Positions 38,267 through 51,626 of a DNA stretch of 64,000 nucleotides are shown here, piece after piece. Every line of letters begins with the position of its first letter. The first letter of the stretch is position 1. The stretch is from Chromobotia macracanthus (taxonomy: Eukaryota > Chordata > Actinopteri > Cypriniformes > Botiidae). The stretch spans positions 4,460,501 through 4,524,500 of the forward strand of contig JAZGTH010000008.1 in the NCBI GenBank assembly GCA_036877525.1. Direction: 5' to 3'. A program made the translations under genes and the position numbers. The notes beneath the pieces were generated by a model, which saw nothing but the letters and a program-made list of their open reading frames with translations, had not been told where the DNA came from and searched no databases.

Positions 38267-38289
38267 GTGCCGCTCGAGCCCAACACTGC

Positions 38290-40786
38290 GCAAGCGCATT
38301 AGACAAGGCGACACAGGAACTGCACGTCTGCGCGTGCGCGTGTGTTAAAGGACAGATTGGGCATCGTTAAAAAGAATAGAAATAGCACGTATTCTTTATA
38401 TGCTACCATTAAATAAAGATGTGGAAGATTTTGGTAAAAAGTAACCACTGGTAGAACGCCATTCAACAAGACCGATTCTGATTGTTGTTATTATGAAGCA
38501 GAACATGATCATTTTAAACAGGTAGAATTACTATGCGGGTACTTTGCATTTATTTCATGCTATAATATATTAAGATGTTGATGAGCAGATTAGGTCTAAG
38601 CACAAACATCCAGTAGTAATCCAACATTACATTCAATGTCAGTGACGATTCGTAACCTGTTTTCATGGATTGTGACCACTAGGTGACGATGATGTTTCAA
38701 CTTTTAAAGAAAACTACAGTTTAAGCGTTATCCTGGTAGGATAATGGACGTATAGATATGTCTAGTTGCAAGTTGTTGTCCAGTGTGTGGGTGTCAAGAA
38801 ACATTTGCCTTACTGCAAAATTAAAGATAAGTATGCAAATAGGAGTAAAAGGTTGTGGTTACTTCTGTAATAAAGGTCATTTATTCAACTATGGTGTTCT
38901 TGCAAACAAGCATGAATAAAACCATACAATAAATAATTGGAAATAATTAAAGGTATTACATGGTAAATTTCATGTTTGCTAAACAGATTAATGGACACCC
39001 TCATTCCACCCAAGTCATTAAGGCTGTTTAATGATACAGGACAAGGAATAAATAGACAGTGAACCATAAAGGTGTCTATAAAGACTATATGCATTATTGT
39101 ACAGTGAAAACGAACCAATTGACCATATCTGTCTGTCTTTCTATCTAGCTTAAACATTGTTTTAGAGACAGTGTTCTAATGCAAAGAATGGTGTAGTAAC
39201 AGGAGTAACTGCAATGTCTCAGAGGCAGCAGCAATTGTGCTGTGTGCACAGATGGTGCTGCAGCACAAGTGAACAAACAGGCCTGATCTGTTACAAGCAG
39301 TAGCAGCATATATTTGCCATGAACACTGGTGTATGATAAGAGGGGATTTCTCTGTTCTGTTTGATATATGCATTAAAAACCTGCTCAGGTTGTGTTTGAT
39401 AAATCACTTTAATCACAACAAACACAAAAGCTGCAGTACAGTAGCATTGTCATAAATACATATGTGTGACTCTTTGAACAGCACAAGGTTTACGTCCCTC
39501 TGGGTTATCAGTATATTAGAATAGAAGACAAACAGTATTATGCTGTGCAGACAGGAAGCTTTACTTAACATTATAAATGCTTGACCTCATTTTATACATT
39601 TTTTAATCATTTTCACTGTCCCTAGTCACAGATTATTAAATCAGATGGTCAAATTAAATTTAGCTGTTGATGCTTTGAGAATAATCATTACCTTTAATGA
39701 CTGAAGTCCGGACAGACAGGAAGAACAGTGAATAGGGTGTTAAATATATGTTGACTTTAAATGATGTTACAAAACAGAATAACACTTTATCTTACTTAGT
39801 ATTTGAGATAATAAGATGTTATTAATAAGTGCTTATCATGCAGAAACAATAAACACACAAAAATCTGGTGACAAAGAAATGCAGCAAAGAATAACATTTT
39901 AAATTCTTTACCTCAAAGACAAGCTATGTAACCTAGAGTCTTCTGTGTTATATTGTTTGATGATACAAAAAGTTATTTTAATATCTTCCTTTTAAGTGCC
40001 TGTTGATATCATTGGTATATATCTAATGAGTTTATTATGTAATAGACACAATTAAACAATTATTTTTATCCTTTAAACAATACAATCAGACAAATTTAAA
40101 AATCACACAAACATTACAGCAAATAATTGTCTACAATAAAATAATTTTGAAACTAATAATGAAATCCTATATAGTATAGTATAAATGTAATCAAAGAATA
40201 AAGAAAAGCTAGATCTGTACAATTACACAATAGCCATTTCTATAGCAATCTCTCAGAATAAGAAAAAGCCAATTTTCCATGGAAACCAAATTTATCCCTT
40301 ACCAGCCTGGTTGCTCCTGGTTTTCAATTTCTGTGGGGCTCATTTCAGATCACAGTCAATTTGTCATGACAGGTGTGAGAATAGGTGTCGGATTAAATGG
40401 TTTAAAATGGATGCTGTAATAATTCCTTTATCAGCCCGTCTTCCTTTTATATCAGAGATAAATAAATTATGCACTTTTCTTTAACACCAAATTCTTCCTT
40501 CCAGGGCCAACTTGACCCTGCAAGCTAATGACACTGCACAGAACTTGTTACATTAAATAATTTGCTTCAAATTATTTGTCTCCTGTCTGCCTATGGCTGT
40601 CAAGAAATGATTCATTTTGAGACCTTTGTGTGAGTGAACTTTAAAGCTTTCAAAATCAGACAGATATTAGTTTTTCTCTTCTTTAAGCTGCTAAGATTTT
40701 CTTTGGATGTTAATGGAGCACACTGGATTGGCAACATAGTGCGCAAAGAGTGTAAGAAGGTCTGAATCAGCATGTCAAGGACCAAA
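38290..40786. other. Intergenic region upstream of atp5f1b, no gene seen
   Basis: CpG-bearing near 38290-38345 (likely part of the atp5f1b promoter), then AT-rich. Frames near 38885-39373 have no family resemblance. From about 40000 it probably includes the 3' UTR of the minus-strand gene at 40787. Confidence 0.5.
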
Positions 40787-41323
40787 CTATGAATATGATT
40801 CATCAACACTGGGGTTTTGTAGATTCATATCATTTCCCTTTAAGGCATCACAGGTTTGAAAAGGGTGAGGCAGAGCAATGGGAAGGTAGGTGGGGCTGCA
40901 GCGGTAGGAGGAGCTTGGAGTGTTTGTTGGACTGAGCTGAACGGCTGTTGTATCTTGTAGAGTGGGCTCACTATTCTCCATCTCAAATACAGCTCCGCTC
41001 ATCCTCATCAATGGCCAGTGGTCCTGTCCTGCAGATATGCGAGAGGGCTGGGCAGTGGGGTGTTGGCTACAGATGCAACACGCACCAAAAAATGAAAAGG
41101 CCACCAGTATGAGGATGGGTCCAATAATTATGGGTGGGTTGTTGAAAGGAAGGAGTTTGTCATAGGCAAGAGCGCCTACCAGGGTGATATTAATGCCTGC
41201 CAGCATGATACAGAGACCACAAGCACAGCAGAGCGCTGGGGAGGGAAACCCCTTCGAACGGAGCTTTCTCTTCTCACCTGTCTTCTTCATTACAGGGCGG
41301 GCATCTTCATTAGAGAAAACCAT
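40787..41323 (-). CDS. tmem275: Two-helix membrane protein, probably TMEM275, 178 aa
   Basis: Small membrane protein of unknown function. A basic N-terminus (KKTGEKRKLRSKG, residues 13-25) leads to a cysteine-rich first helix (about 30-54, SPALCCACGLCIMLAG), a short loop (55-62) and a second helix (about 63-85, IIIGPILILVAFSFFGACCIC). A polar tail holds LQDTTAVQLSP and ends VDESYS. The coding region appears to be one exon. The name rests on remembered resemblance of the PSPALCCACGLC segment to TMEM275 and on the neighbouring mknk1 and mob3c, which with TMEM275 lie close together at human 1p33 as I recall. An upstream coding exon is possible, since no clear 5' UTR is identified. Another two-helix family is the alternative. 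Confidence 0.7.
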   Translation of the reverse strand: MVFSNEDARPVMKKTGEKRKLRSKGFPSPALCCACGLCIMLAGINITLVGALAYDKLLPFNNPPIIIGPILILVAFSFFGACCICSQHPTAQPSRISAGQDHWPLMRMSGAVFEMENSEPTLQDTTAVQLSPTNTPSSSYRCSPTYLPIALPHPFQTCDALKGNDMNLQNPSVDESYS

Positions 41324-44300
41324 CCTCTCAAAATGGCACTGACCTTATCACCCACCACAGGAAGAGAGAGAGAGAAAAGTACAGGAAAACAGACAAGAGA
41401 GCAGTAATGAGTACGATTGTGATGTGCTGGAACAACATTTGCTGGTCCTCACATATCCGCCTGTCTGTTTGTTTTTCATGGAAGCACCAGCTCTGAGCTG
41501 AGTCAATTCAATTAGTACTGTCAAGACCAGATGAGTCTGATGATGTGAAACCCACAAGAGGGGCTAAATTACTGTACCATATAACTTTATTATTCTGAAT
41601 GTTTCCTTGACAGATGAAAATGTTTTGTAATCTGATGTAATGTCTGTATAGGAAAATTGATATGTTAGATATCAGTAATAAATATTGTTGAATATTGCTC
41701 TGCAAAATATAGCAAAATGTCACATTTAAAGTTTTTGTGGAATACTGATTAAGCTGGGCTGAATCTAGAAAATGTAGGTCTATATATATCTATACATATG
41801 AATGAAGATATTTTTAATGATTTTTTATCTTTCAAATTCAGCCCATTAGTAAATATGTCAAGAAGTCAGTCTGTCTATGTAAACATGCAAAAAAAAAAAA
41901 AAAACTAAAACAATAAACTTAACGGTTTAATTTACTCTCTGTTACACTTTTGTATGCATTTGATATAGAATGATGCATTAAGAGTTTCATTCAATAATAT
42001 AAACAATATCCAAAGTCATATTCTACTCTATGTATAGCGCAGCATCTTACTCTGATAATGAAGATGCCCAAACATTTCAGCTTCCATGCAAAAAAGGTGT
42101 TCATTACCTCAAACTCGCAAGAAGATAGAAAAATGACTGATGCTTTGAGATATTTAAATGAGTCTTCAGGAGTTTTTTTCTGAGCTCTTCAACTTCAGCC
42201 GCTGAACGAACGCATCATTTCTCTGTGTGGCAGTTTAGGATGGAGCGACTGGTCCACATCTGAGCGTTTCACATCAGACGATCTCCTAATACAAGTACTT
42301 TTCTTCATTACCGCAGGAGGCGCTGTCGAGTTGTTTTCAGATTCACATTTTGTACTTAAGAGATGACTACAAACTACATCAAAACCATGTTACTCTCTTC
42401 ACTCACCCTAAAACTCTGGAACCTACATGATACACCTTATCCACTCAGACAAAGCCAGATAAAAATATACATTAACATGAAAACAAATCCAAAACATTCA
42501 GTTACACTGATGTTCAGCCCAAGGACAATTTCCCTGTCTGCCTCAGGGCCAGTGAGGGATGAAAACAGCCTTTTCAAACATGTGTATGAAAACCTTGAGG
42601 AATGGTTTAAAGGTCCACTGTTCTATGCTTCCCCTCCTTTTTATCTTTGTTGGGTTTATTTATTTTGAGGGTGCCCAAAGTAACTATAATATGCACTGAT
42701 AGAGCTGAAGAATGGCAAAAATGTGATCTTTAGTTTAATTGGCTTCTAGACCTAAATCTGATATTTACATTAAGATAATATAAATGGTTAAACTAGGCCA
42801 TTCAATTACTTTTGTTTCCATTACCATAGTTTTAGTGGACCTAGAAAGTAGAAAGTAGAGTATTCTGACGGCAAACATAGGAGGGCATCCTCTCAGCCAT
42901 TGTTGGATGCTCTCGTAATCAATAAAGGCCTGCTTTGTTGCCATGGAGATGATGTAGCTGTGGTAACATGGAGAAGGTGAATAAATGCATTGTACACATT
43001 GGTGGTTAAACTAGTTTAAAGAATACAGATGATTACCAGCATACTGTATGGGACTATGATAACACACTGACATTATAAAGGTGTAGTAAAAACTATTAGA
43101 ATGGTGCTGGCAAAACCAAGGTCATGGGTCTAATTCCCAGGGAATAAACTGTTAAGATGTATACCATAAATACACTGTAAGTCATTTGGCATCTAAACAT
43201 CTTGGCATGCAAGGCATCTGCCAAATACAAAAAAGGTAAGGTCAAATTGGAAGTAACCTGATATCAATACTGTCATCCACAGAAATGCATGTTTATCTTT
43301 AGCATATTAATGCAAAAGAAAGCTTTAGTTTTTTTGTAGTGTCATTTTTCTGTTTATATGTTATTTTTTAGTGTTTTAGTCTGTTGTTAGTAAAGACAAA
43401 CGTTTTCTTCCTTGTTTGTGCAAACTGCTTTATTTTTCAAAACCCAGAATAACCATATAAACATCTATGACCTGTGATCCACTCAAACGTTTTGAGGGGT
43501 TAAATGGCAATTCCAACATCATTCCTGAACTTACAATGAATCGCTTCTGTTTGTGTAAAACAGTCATATACAAGCACTGAGTATTGAGAACATAGTTAAT
43601 GAGGTAGCGCCCCCTAGCGTCACCCCTGGTATATTAAATGTTTCCTAACACATCCTCATAAGTGTACATACAACAAATATTGACAGCCAAGAACCATGTA
43701 CAAAATGCTCACCAAATAATAATAATTTGAGCAATGAATAAGATGAATAAAAACTGTGTATGTTTTATAGTTCAATAATACAAAAGGCAAATGTGAGCTA
43801 ATGCAGCTGCAAAGTTTCTTTTGCAGTTGAATAGGACACTAGAGGCTCTTCCCCCAAATATGGCACAATTTACACTAAATTCAGACAATACAAAATGACT
43901 TACTGTACCTTATAGTCTATTTACAGAAAAGAAATCACTGCCCTAATTCATAGAAAAATACTCCACATACAATAAAATAATTCTGAACACTAAAAACAAA
44001 CAACACATTTTTCTACATTTAAGAGAAACATGAAAAATATATCTAAAACACAAAATAATTATTGTGTAATAATGACTAACCATTTGAGTTAGACAGTAAC
44101 TTGTCAAATACCTGTAATACCTCATGAGCACCTTTATTAAAGCTACATAACTCGTATAGATCAAGTTTCAAGGTATGTTACTGTCAGGATGCATAGCTTT
44201 ACGTAAATTAACAAAAAAAAACATTTAGCACTCATTAACAACAGAAAAAACAGTAACAAAAACAAGAGGTCAGGTGTTTCACGGTAACAAATATTTCTGT

Positions 44301-44821
44301 ATAATTTTCAATGGTTTAAAATATTTAAAAACATACTCTTAAATATTTACAAAAATATAATATAGATTAAAACAATCAGTAATGTGGTAACAATCAAATC
44401 ATAAGGTCTGTAAATTCCCTCAGAGCTGAGCACCTTTTTATACAGCTGGGAAACACTTCCAGCCATAAATATTTTGTAATAAATAGTTAAATGTTACAAA
44501 TCACAGTTTCAGATGCTTAAACTCCATTACACTGAGAGCAGGACAAGAATGACAGAAGCATTAACCTGAAAGAAAATTAAATGTAAAATAGCAACAGTTT
44601 TAGGTGTGCATACTTGAAGTTAGTTGGCTCTTTTGTGGCAAGTTGGTAGTCAGCAGTAAGCTTATGTTGTGTACACATGGGTATTTGTGAAGGTTAGTAT
44701 GCTTTACAAATAGCTAGAGGCTATGCTGCTTAGCAGTAAATGAAAATATGTTTGAAGCACTACAGCGCATTATATGGGGCGTATATGTGTATCATTTGAT
44801 CACCTTTGTGGTAGGCAGGTG
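41324..44821. other. Intergenic region between the tmem275-like gene and mknk1
   Basis: AT-rich, with the tmem275-like promoter or 5' exon probably near 42160-42300, where the sequence turns more GC-rich. It contains one SINE (43088-43235). The 101-codon frame at 42363-42668 is low-complexity in use and unrecognised. The 44.0-44.8 kb part is presumably mknk1 3' UTR. Confidence 0.5.
43088..43235 (+). mobile_element. Degenerate HAmo-like tRNA-derived SINE
   Basis: Reads ggtgctggcaaaaccaaggt then catgggtctaattcccaggg, a worn B-box region, followed by atgtatacc, a cactgtaagtca segment and catctgccaaata. This order matches the HAmo-type SINE widespread in cyprinid fishes, with an internal duplication near 43185-43215. 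Identification is from memory of the consensus. Confidence 0.65.
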
Positions 44822-47483
44822 TCAGGTGTTTGTGCGTAGTACTTGAGACTGAGCTCGACGGCGGGCTAATCTAGAGTTAGAGGGTGGTGAAAGCCTCATG
44901 GAGCAGACAACTGCCCCAAAGTCCTCCTGCTCTTCTTGTTGAGACAACTGCCGGTTAAATGCGATGGCTTCTGCTGCAAACTGTGTGAGGTCTTTAGTGC
45001 TGCAGTTTCTGTAGGTTCAAAGAGCATTATGATTAGAAACATTCCAGAAACCGAGAAAATAAAAACTTAACTGAATCAAATTCAAATACCTTTGAAGAAC
45101 ACGAGGAGTTGGAAGAACTCTTTCAGGTGCATTCTGAAACAAAATAAATAAATAAACGTGTGCAGCTCTGTTTGTCATACAAACTTTTGTATGGCTCTAC
45201 TTTTGATGCCTTTTTACTATTTATAGAGCATGACAGACCCAGTCCCCATTCACGTTTATTATACGGAAAAGAGCAGCTAGAATATTCTTAAAAATTTACA
45301 TGTGTTCCATGGAGAAAAGTTTCGAACAAACATGAGGGTACACTTAAATAGTAATTATTTTATCATGATACATGTAATTTATAATTTATGTGCAAATATT
45401 AAATAAACACATTTTAAAGATAGAGTCAAATAAGGCTTAAAAAAAAAAAACAGCAGAAGACTCACCCCCTGGACCCAGGGGTGCTTCAGGACCTGAGCTG
45501 CACTCAGCCGCAGAGTGGCGTCTCGCACCAGCAGCCGTGAGATCAGATCTTTGGCATCGTCTGAAATCTGAGCCCAAACTCCATCCCTACATTCATACTT
45601 TCCTTCCTGAATCCTCTCAAACAAGTTATTCTGAAGCGAAAAGCACAGCATTGTTAAGTCCTCCAGGCAGATGAAGTGAATTTGCATATTTGAATTAGTG
45701 TGTGTCTTACCTGACAGGCACGACACGTCTCTCCTCGTTCCCACCCACAGTTGGTGCCGCAGTGGCCTGTGAAGGGGGGGCTCCCGCTGAGCAGGATGTA
45801 GAGAATTACCCCAAGGCTCCACAGGTCACAACGCTTATCATAGAATGAAGCCTCATCCGTAAAGACCTCAACGACCTCAGGAGCCATGTACTCCGCTGAG
45901 CCACACTGTAGTAGAACACACCACTTAAACTCAGATCAGTTCTGGAGTGTCTAAACCATTTTGAGAGCAAATCAAAGGATGTGTTTACCGGTGTGGTGAG
46001 CTCAGGGGTGGTTATCGGGGTACAGGCACTGTTCAACTTTACTCCACTGCCGAGGTCAAAATCACAGATCTTTACAGGAGACACCTGAACATGAGCACAC
46101 ATACAATCGCAATGAAGACTGACTGGATTTTTGAAGTTATATTCTCAAATACATGTGTTATTAAAACAGATAAGCTAAAAGATAAACTACCTTATTTGTA
46201 TATTCACACAAGATATTTTCAGGCTTGAGGTCCCGGTGAGCAATTCCTGTGGACGGAGAGAAAGAGATGAGTTTAAGTAAACATACATGCTCTGTAAAAT
46301 AATCACTGGGCAGTGTAGTGTTTACCTTTGTTGTGCAGAAAATCTAGGGCATGTGCTATATCCCTGACCACATGACTAGCTTCTCTCTCATCAAAGTATT
46401 TTCGGCTCTGGATGTGTGTTAAAATAGAACCTGATAGAGAAAAGGATTCATAAATTGTTCAGAAGCAACCAAACTGTCATAATAAAAGAACAACAAACAG
46501 ACTGAAAATTGAGAATGTATTTGCATTTGTAACTGCACTGTACCTCCACACAACTTCTCAAAAACCAGACAGAAACGGCTGTCGTCTTCAAAAAACTGAA
46601 TGAGTTCCAGAATGTTCCTGCAAAGAAAAACACAACAGATACAGTTACAAAGTGCACTTGTTAATAATTCAGAATTGTTTGTATATATAATAATAATAAT
46701 AACTATAATATGAATAATAATAATACAGAACTATTAGTAAGTACAATCAATTATACAAAATTCTGTTTAAATTCTGTCATAAATAAGTGTAATGGCTATT
46801 ATAGAATAAGAACCCACTTATTTCCTTGACACTGGTAAAGTGTCTCCACCTCTCTGAAAACTCGGCTGCGACTGTTACCAGCGTTCTTCTCAATTATCTG
46901 TCAAACATAACCAAAATCATTTATTTTGTTTGTTTTTAAGAAGAACAATTATATATGAATATATATAAATAGCTGATTTACAATTATTTGGGAAATGAAA
47001 AATATTGTTACTATTTTATGGAAGTAGTTTTTATATTTATGTGCTTTACAAAATTTAACACTGTTGACATCTTACCTTCACAGCGTACTCATTCCCGTTC
47101 TGTAAACTCACACATCCCTGGACTTTAGCATAAGCCCCCTGACCCAGCAGCTCATCAGTCAGCCTGTACAGATCTACAAATACACACACAGCAGGGTTTA
47201 TTGACACTGTCCTGAACCCTTGTAATCAGAAGTGCAATCAAACATTTTCAAAGACCTTCGCATTTAGAGAAGACCTATACATCTGTTCATTTCTGCATAC
47301 AGAGAGTAAACAAATACCAGAAAAGTATGAATGGAGTATTTTTTGTGATTAAATTTTTGTGATGTAAAGTCTTGGTTCAGTACCATCAAATTTGCCAGTG
47401 AAGCTGTCTGCAGCCCGAGCTCTGCGCTTCTTCTTCCGGCGTGTGACGGGGTCTGTGATGTTGACTGGTTGACTGTTCTCCAT
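44822..47483 (-). CDS. mknk1: MAP kinase-interacting Ser/Thr kinase 1 (MNK1)
   Basis: Kinase activated by ERK/p38 that phosphorylates eIF4E. Minus-strand exons: 47483-47384, 47173-47076, 46897-46818, 46617-46544, 46430-46326, 46246-46191, 46084-45989, 45905-45711, 45630-45466, 45133-45090, 45008-44822; phase kept, 399 residues. Visible: basic KKKRRAR eIF4G/importin-binding stretch, loop GQGAYAKV, AHRDLKPEN, the MNK-specific DFD in place of DFG (KICDFDLGSG), activation loop TPELTTPCGSAEYMAPE, and the cysteine insert HCGTNCGWERG...CRACQ. MKNK1 rather than MKNK2 is indicated by AYAKVQG, NKNILELI, TPITTPELTTP and RLARRRA. The start is the first ATG after an acceptor at 47486; the upstream exon is open but lacks an ATG. 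Confidence 0.95.
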
Positions 47484-47895
47484 TCCTAATCCCAACATCC
47501 AAAACACAAGCAAAATCACAGATTTTAAAAATAATCTTAGAAAATTTCCCAGACCTTTGATTTTGTTTCAGTTTAATGCTGAAGTGTGCAATTTTTTCCA
47601 TGTTAAAATGTTATTTCCCAGTTTTACATAAAAGGACAGCTATTGTAAGAAATTGGTAAGTTGAATTAAAAAATGATTAACACTGTGGCTCTTCGCACTA
47701 TGAAAACACTGTTCTGTGTTTGTCCAACCAATGGCACAGGGTGATTGGGGGAGTGATTGATAAATTGGTTTGATAACAATTGTTAACATTTTGGTTCACA
47801 CACACATTTCAGATCTAAGACATGGCCAGAATTTATGCTTTGACATTGGTTCATGGTTTGAAAGATTTCAAATATGCAACTCAAAGCAGATGTAC

Positions 47896-47983
47896 CTCCA
47901 GGGTTTTGGGAGGGACTAATGGGGGCATGAGACAGCAGACCGCAGATCTCCACCTGGCCAGATGCCAAAATGCTACTGGTTAT
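47896..47983 (-). other. mknk1: mknk1 5' exon, probably untranslated
   Basis: Acceptor at 47984-47986 and donor CCTGGAG|GTACAT ending at 47896. It would splice in phase to the coding exon starting at 47485. The frame is open through the exon but contains no ATG, so it is either leader or the tail of a longer N-terminus coded further upstream. Confidence 0.55.
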
Positions 47984-48489
47984 CTGTGAGAGAGAAAATT
48001 ACAGAGAAACCAACAAGAAAAACAGTGTTTCAGTGGCATATAAATTACATGTGAAAAGCTGTGTTTAGATAAACACAAAGGATGTGGGATAATTACCAAG
48101 TAATGTTTATCTGAGCATTTCCAATAGGGTGAACAACAGCCAGATGGTCACAGACACCTACGTCCGAACATTTTTGGCTGTTTTGACAGCAACATTTACT
48201 GCCGGTCCTATTACCTCTAATACCCTTTAGCTGCACACTCTCTATGCTCCGTCTTTAAACGTGAAGGAAGAGGAAGTTTGCATGCCTGAGTCAGGGCTCT
48301 ACAACTTGCATGCATCGTGCATTTATCAGATTTCACACTCTGACCAAGACTTTCGTGTTGAAAGTGTTTCAAAACTGCTTCCTCAGCCAACACGCCATTC
48401 AGACAGTGTATGACAGCTATCATTTATTTATTTATACCATGTTTAAACCTTAAAAATATCAGACAGCCCGTGTGTTGTTACAGGCCAGT

Positions 48490-49130
48490 ACCTGACACAA
48501 GCAGTGAAGCGCCTGAAGGTGTTCCACAATCCGCGCGAGACTGAACGCACGATCGTGACGTGAAATCAGCTAACAAACGTCACCTCAGCTCACTCCGTGT
48601 GTCACTACCGGCTTTCAAGTGGGTTGAATAAAATCATGAATGGACTATTTAATGATGTAGTTTCCGGTTCAGAGCGGTGAATTTATCGCCCCAGCACGTT
48701 GTGAAGTTATTATTACCTGGATGTTGTCACCGAGGGGAAATCCCGCGCACTCAGATGGGATATTACTGGAAGCTGCGTTACATAACGAGGAAATTCGCAT
48801 AAATAAGCGATTTAAATATTAAGGGACAAAAATGAATAACGATGGCAAACGATCACATGATTATATACGATATCATCATATGCAGATAAATGTTAATCAC
48901 TGGAAATTGGCGGGACTGTTACTTCAGTCGCGAAATGAAATGAACATGTTTAAAACAACAGTACAAGTGAATACAAAGTGTTAAGGGGAAGCTGATCTGA
49001 CACGTAAACAGTAAAATGAGTTAAGACAAGCAACAAGTGTCAGAGAACTACATTTGTGTTGCAACGTCAGCGGGAGAAGTGAGATCGCACTAACCGAATA
49101 GCTGCGGTGTTTTACGGGATCCAACGGTAA
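48490..49130. promoter_or_regulatory. Likely mknk1 promoter region, possibly bidirectional
   Basis: CpG-rich stretches occur at 48520-48780 and 49060-49130, upstream of the mknk1 5' exon on the minus strand. On the plus strand a strong donor (ccaacg|gtaagtg) sits at 49129, suggesting a divergent transcript. No start sites can be fixed by eye. Confidence 0.4.
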
Positions 49131-49135
49131 GTGAA

Positions 49136-49190
49136 AATCTTCTATTACTAAAATCTTCTTCTATTACTAAAATCTTCTTCTATTACTAAG
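49136..49190. repeat. Three-copy ~19-bp tandem repeat
   Basis: atcttcttctattactaaa is repeated three times (the first unit 3 bases shorter), starting just after the plus-strand donor at 49130. Confidence 0.9.
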
Positions 49191-51626
49191 ACATTTAACA
49201 TCTGACTATTATAGACCCACACAGTCTGCGCAGTACAGATGCGAAATTCGTTCAAGGCACATAGTGGCGAAAACATTCATCACTGGCGCGTATTAAGCGA
49301 CTTGTTAAATCGCTGTATTAAATCGCACATATGCAAACATCAGTTAGCTGGGATCAGTAGATATACATTTGCGCACGTAAAACAGTAATTATACATCCTA
49401 GCCATGTATTTTAAAAGAAAAATCCAACCTGGAAATTGCAGCCGAACGAGCGTAGCTGTGCCGTGCCTGCCTACGCCATCCTCTGCAGCAGCAATAAGGG
49501 CTGAAGGACAGCACAGAAACACAACACAACCACCTAAACCGCTCCACCCGCCCTCCTACTGATGGACGCTGTGGGAACTTTAAGAATCCTACTACTGGGA
49601 AGGTTCGGCTCATGAATATTAATTACCTATGTGACTGCACCTAAGATGATTTTACGAATGAGCGTAAGCAAAACCTGTTTAATATTCATGACTCGCCTGC
49701 GGTAAGATTCCTATATCCAACTCTGCCGGAATGTTTTCATTCATAGGCTGGAGCGACTGGTCGGGTTTTAAGTTAGGGAGGAAATGCAGCGTTTGTACTC
49801 GTATAGTGAGTAAAACTTTGCCTTGCACTGTTGTTGCTAACCACAAGCTGATCAGTGCCGGTGATGAAGACACTTCCGCCAATGTCGGCCGACGTAACAA
49901 GCCTGAATGTAGTTTCTTATTCGCGGCTTCTTATTGACGCTATCCGATCCACCTTAAAAGACGCAACGCTTCAGTATTGTCGGCTTCTTATTCGGGCTTA
50001 ATTTAGGGACCGTGTGGCTTTTCTGTAATTCGCACTCTTGTAAATGACCGGGTTGCGTGTGTAAATATATAAATAATTTCATAAGTAAACAAAAAGTATA
50101 ATAAGTAAACTAAACCTGGAGATGTAATGGACTTTATGAGGAACCACCATCACTCCCTCCCCTTACAATTCTTAATATCACTGTGGCAGAACAGTTTTTC
50201 TTTTCATCTTCACCTTGAACAGTTTGTTTTAAAGTGCAATATTTCGTAGGGCAATATCCTACACTAGGGTTTCTGAAAAATGATGTAAATACATATTTGC
50301 AAAATATATAGATATATAAGGTTTTAAAATACAGGACTTACATATATCATTTGTAAGTTATGAACCCTTTAATATACCTTCACTTTAATATCTCTTTATA
50401 GTTAATCTTTTATCCCAAAGCCTCCACCTTATGTGTAACCTTACATTTAACTGTGTCTTATTTGTTGTACTGTCATGTTACTTATCTGTCTGGGTATGTG
50501 TCCTGTTATGATGTTGTAAGTCTGAGCCTCTTTACAAGCAGTTCAGTGCCCAGTTTTCTACATTTAAATGTGCTAATGCAATTTATATGCGACAATACAG
50601 TTCAATGACATATTGCAATGTTAACCCATTTGGGGGCTTTATTTCTCAAATGTGCTATTTGAGCACTAATACACTTACTCAACAAAATGGTAAATGCTAA
50701 ACTAAATTGGTCATGTCTGTGCTCAGTTTATGCAGGTACATGAAACAATGTAGCTTATGACAGCCACATACTTACAACCTACCATATTTTATATATTACC
50801 CTGCATGTATTAGAATTTTATGGTCATTGTGGTAATGAGGGATATGATTAAAGTGAAAATTATATCCGTGATTGCAGTTTACAGTTTAAAATATTTGTTT
50901 GTATGTATGTCCCATCCAAACATATGGTTCTCTAAAAACAAGAAGTCATTGTCAATAGGTTAAAATAGTAAATAGTAAAAAAAAGTTCTGAAAATGTATT
51001 TCAGATTTGCTTGCATGCAAAAATACCATAGGAAACAGCACATTTTCAAAACAATGGCTGAAATTAGAATAATACGATCAGGTACTATTCATCATGAGTT
51101 ACAGGCATCATAATGGTTTCTTAGTGCACATGCCCTGGTTAAATAAAGGAACTAGCAAAGGCCTCTTCCCCTATACAGAGCAAGAATGTAACAACTCAAA
51201 CCTGTTCTAGAAAATCAACTATTACAGAGTATCAACAGAAATTTTAAACATTATTTCAAGACAAGTTTCCCTGAAGGACAAATATCTTCAAAGTCACATT
51301 ATAAAATTGTATGCAGAATACTAAACATGTAGAATACTAAACAATCAAGTCATTTCATATCAATACTGATGAAAGTATAAAGATTTTTGTCAGTCTTGGT
51401 TGGCATTTAATGATGAATAACTTGGAGTTGCTTTGAGATCTATAATTTCATGGTGTGCTGCCTCTAGAATACATATAAAAATATTGGACAACATGTTTAA
51501 TCAGGATGTTTACGAGTCCCTGGTCTTTGATACATGTTCTTCTGTTCACAATGTTTGAAGTAATTGGTTTACTGGCTCATAAGTGAATTTTGTGCTTTTA
51601 GAGGCACATCCATTCTCTACATCTTT
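49191..51626. other. Gap between mknk1 and mob3c, no coding gene seen
   Basis: A CpG-rich segment at 49430-49990 may be a further 5' exon or promoter: the minus strand has a donor-like TTTCCAG|GTTGGA near 49430. The sequence is AT-rich from 50000 onward and probably includes the mob3c 3' UTR near its right end. Small frames at 49398-49937 are unrecognised. Confidence 0.45.

Noticed and set aside
38212..38286. Upstream in-frame ATG extending the atp5f1b N-terminus by 24 residues
   Set aside because: It lies upstream of the TATA box at 38257-38266 and so outside the expected transcript; the family presequence begins at 38214.
42363..42668. 101-codon plus-strand frame upstream of the tmem275-like gene
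   Set aside because: Unrecognised, with no promoter or splice support, and of a length expected by chance over this much sequence.
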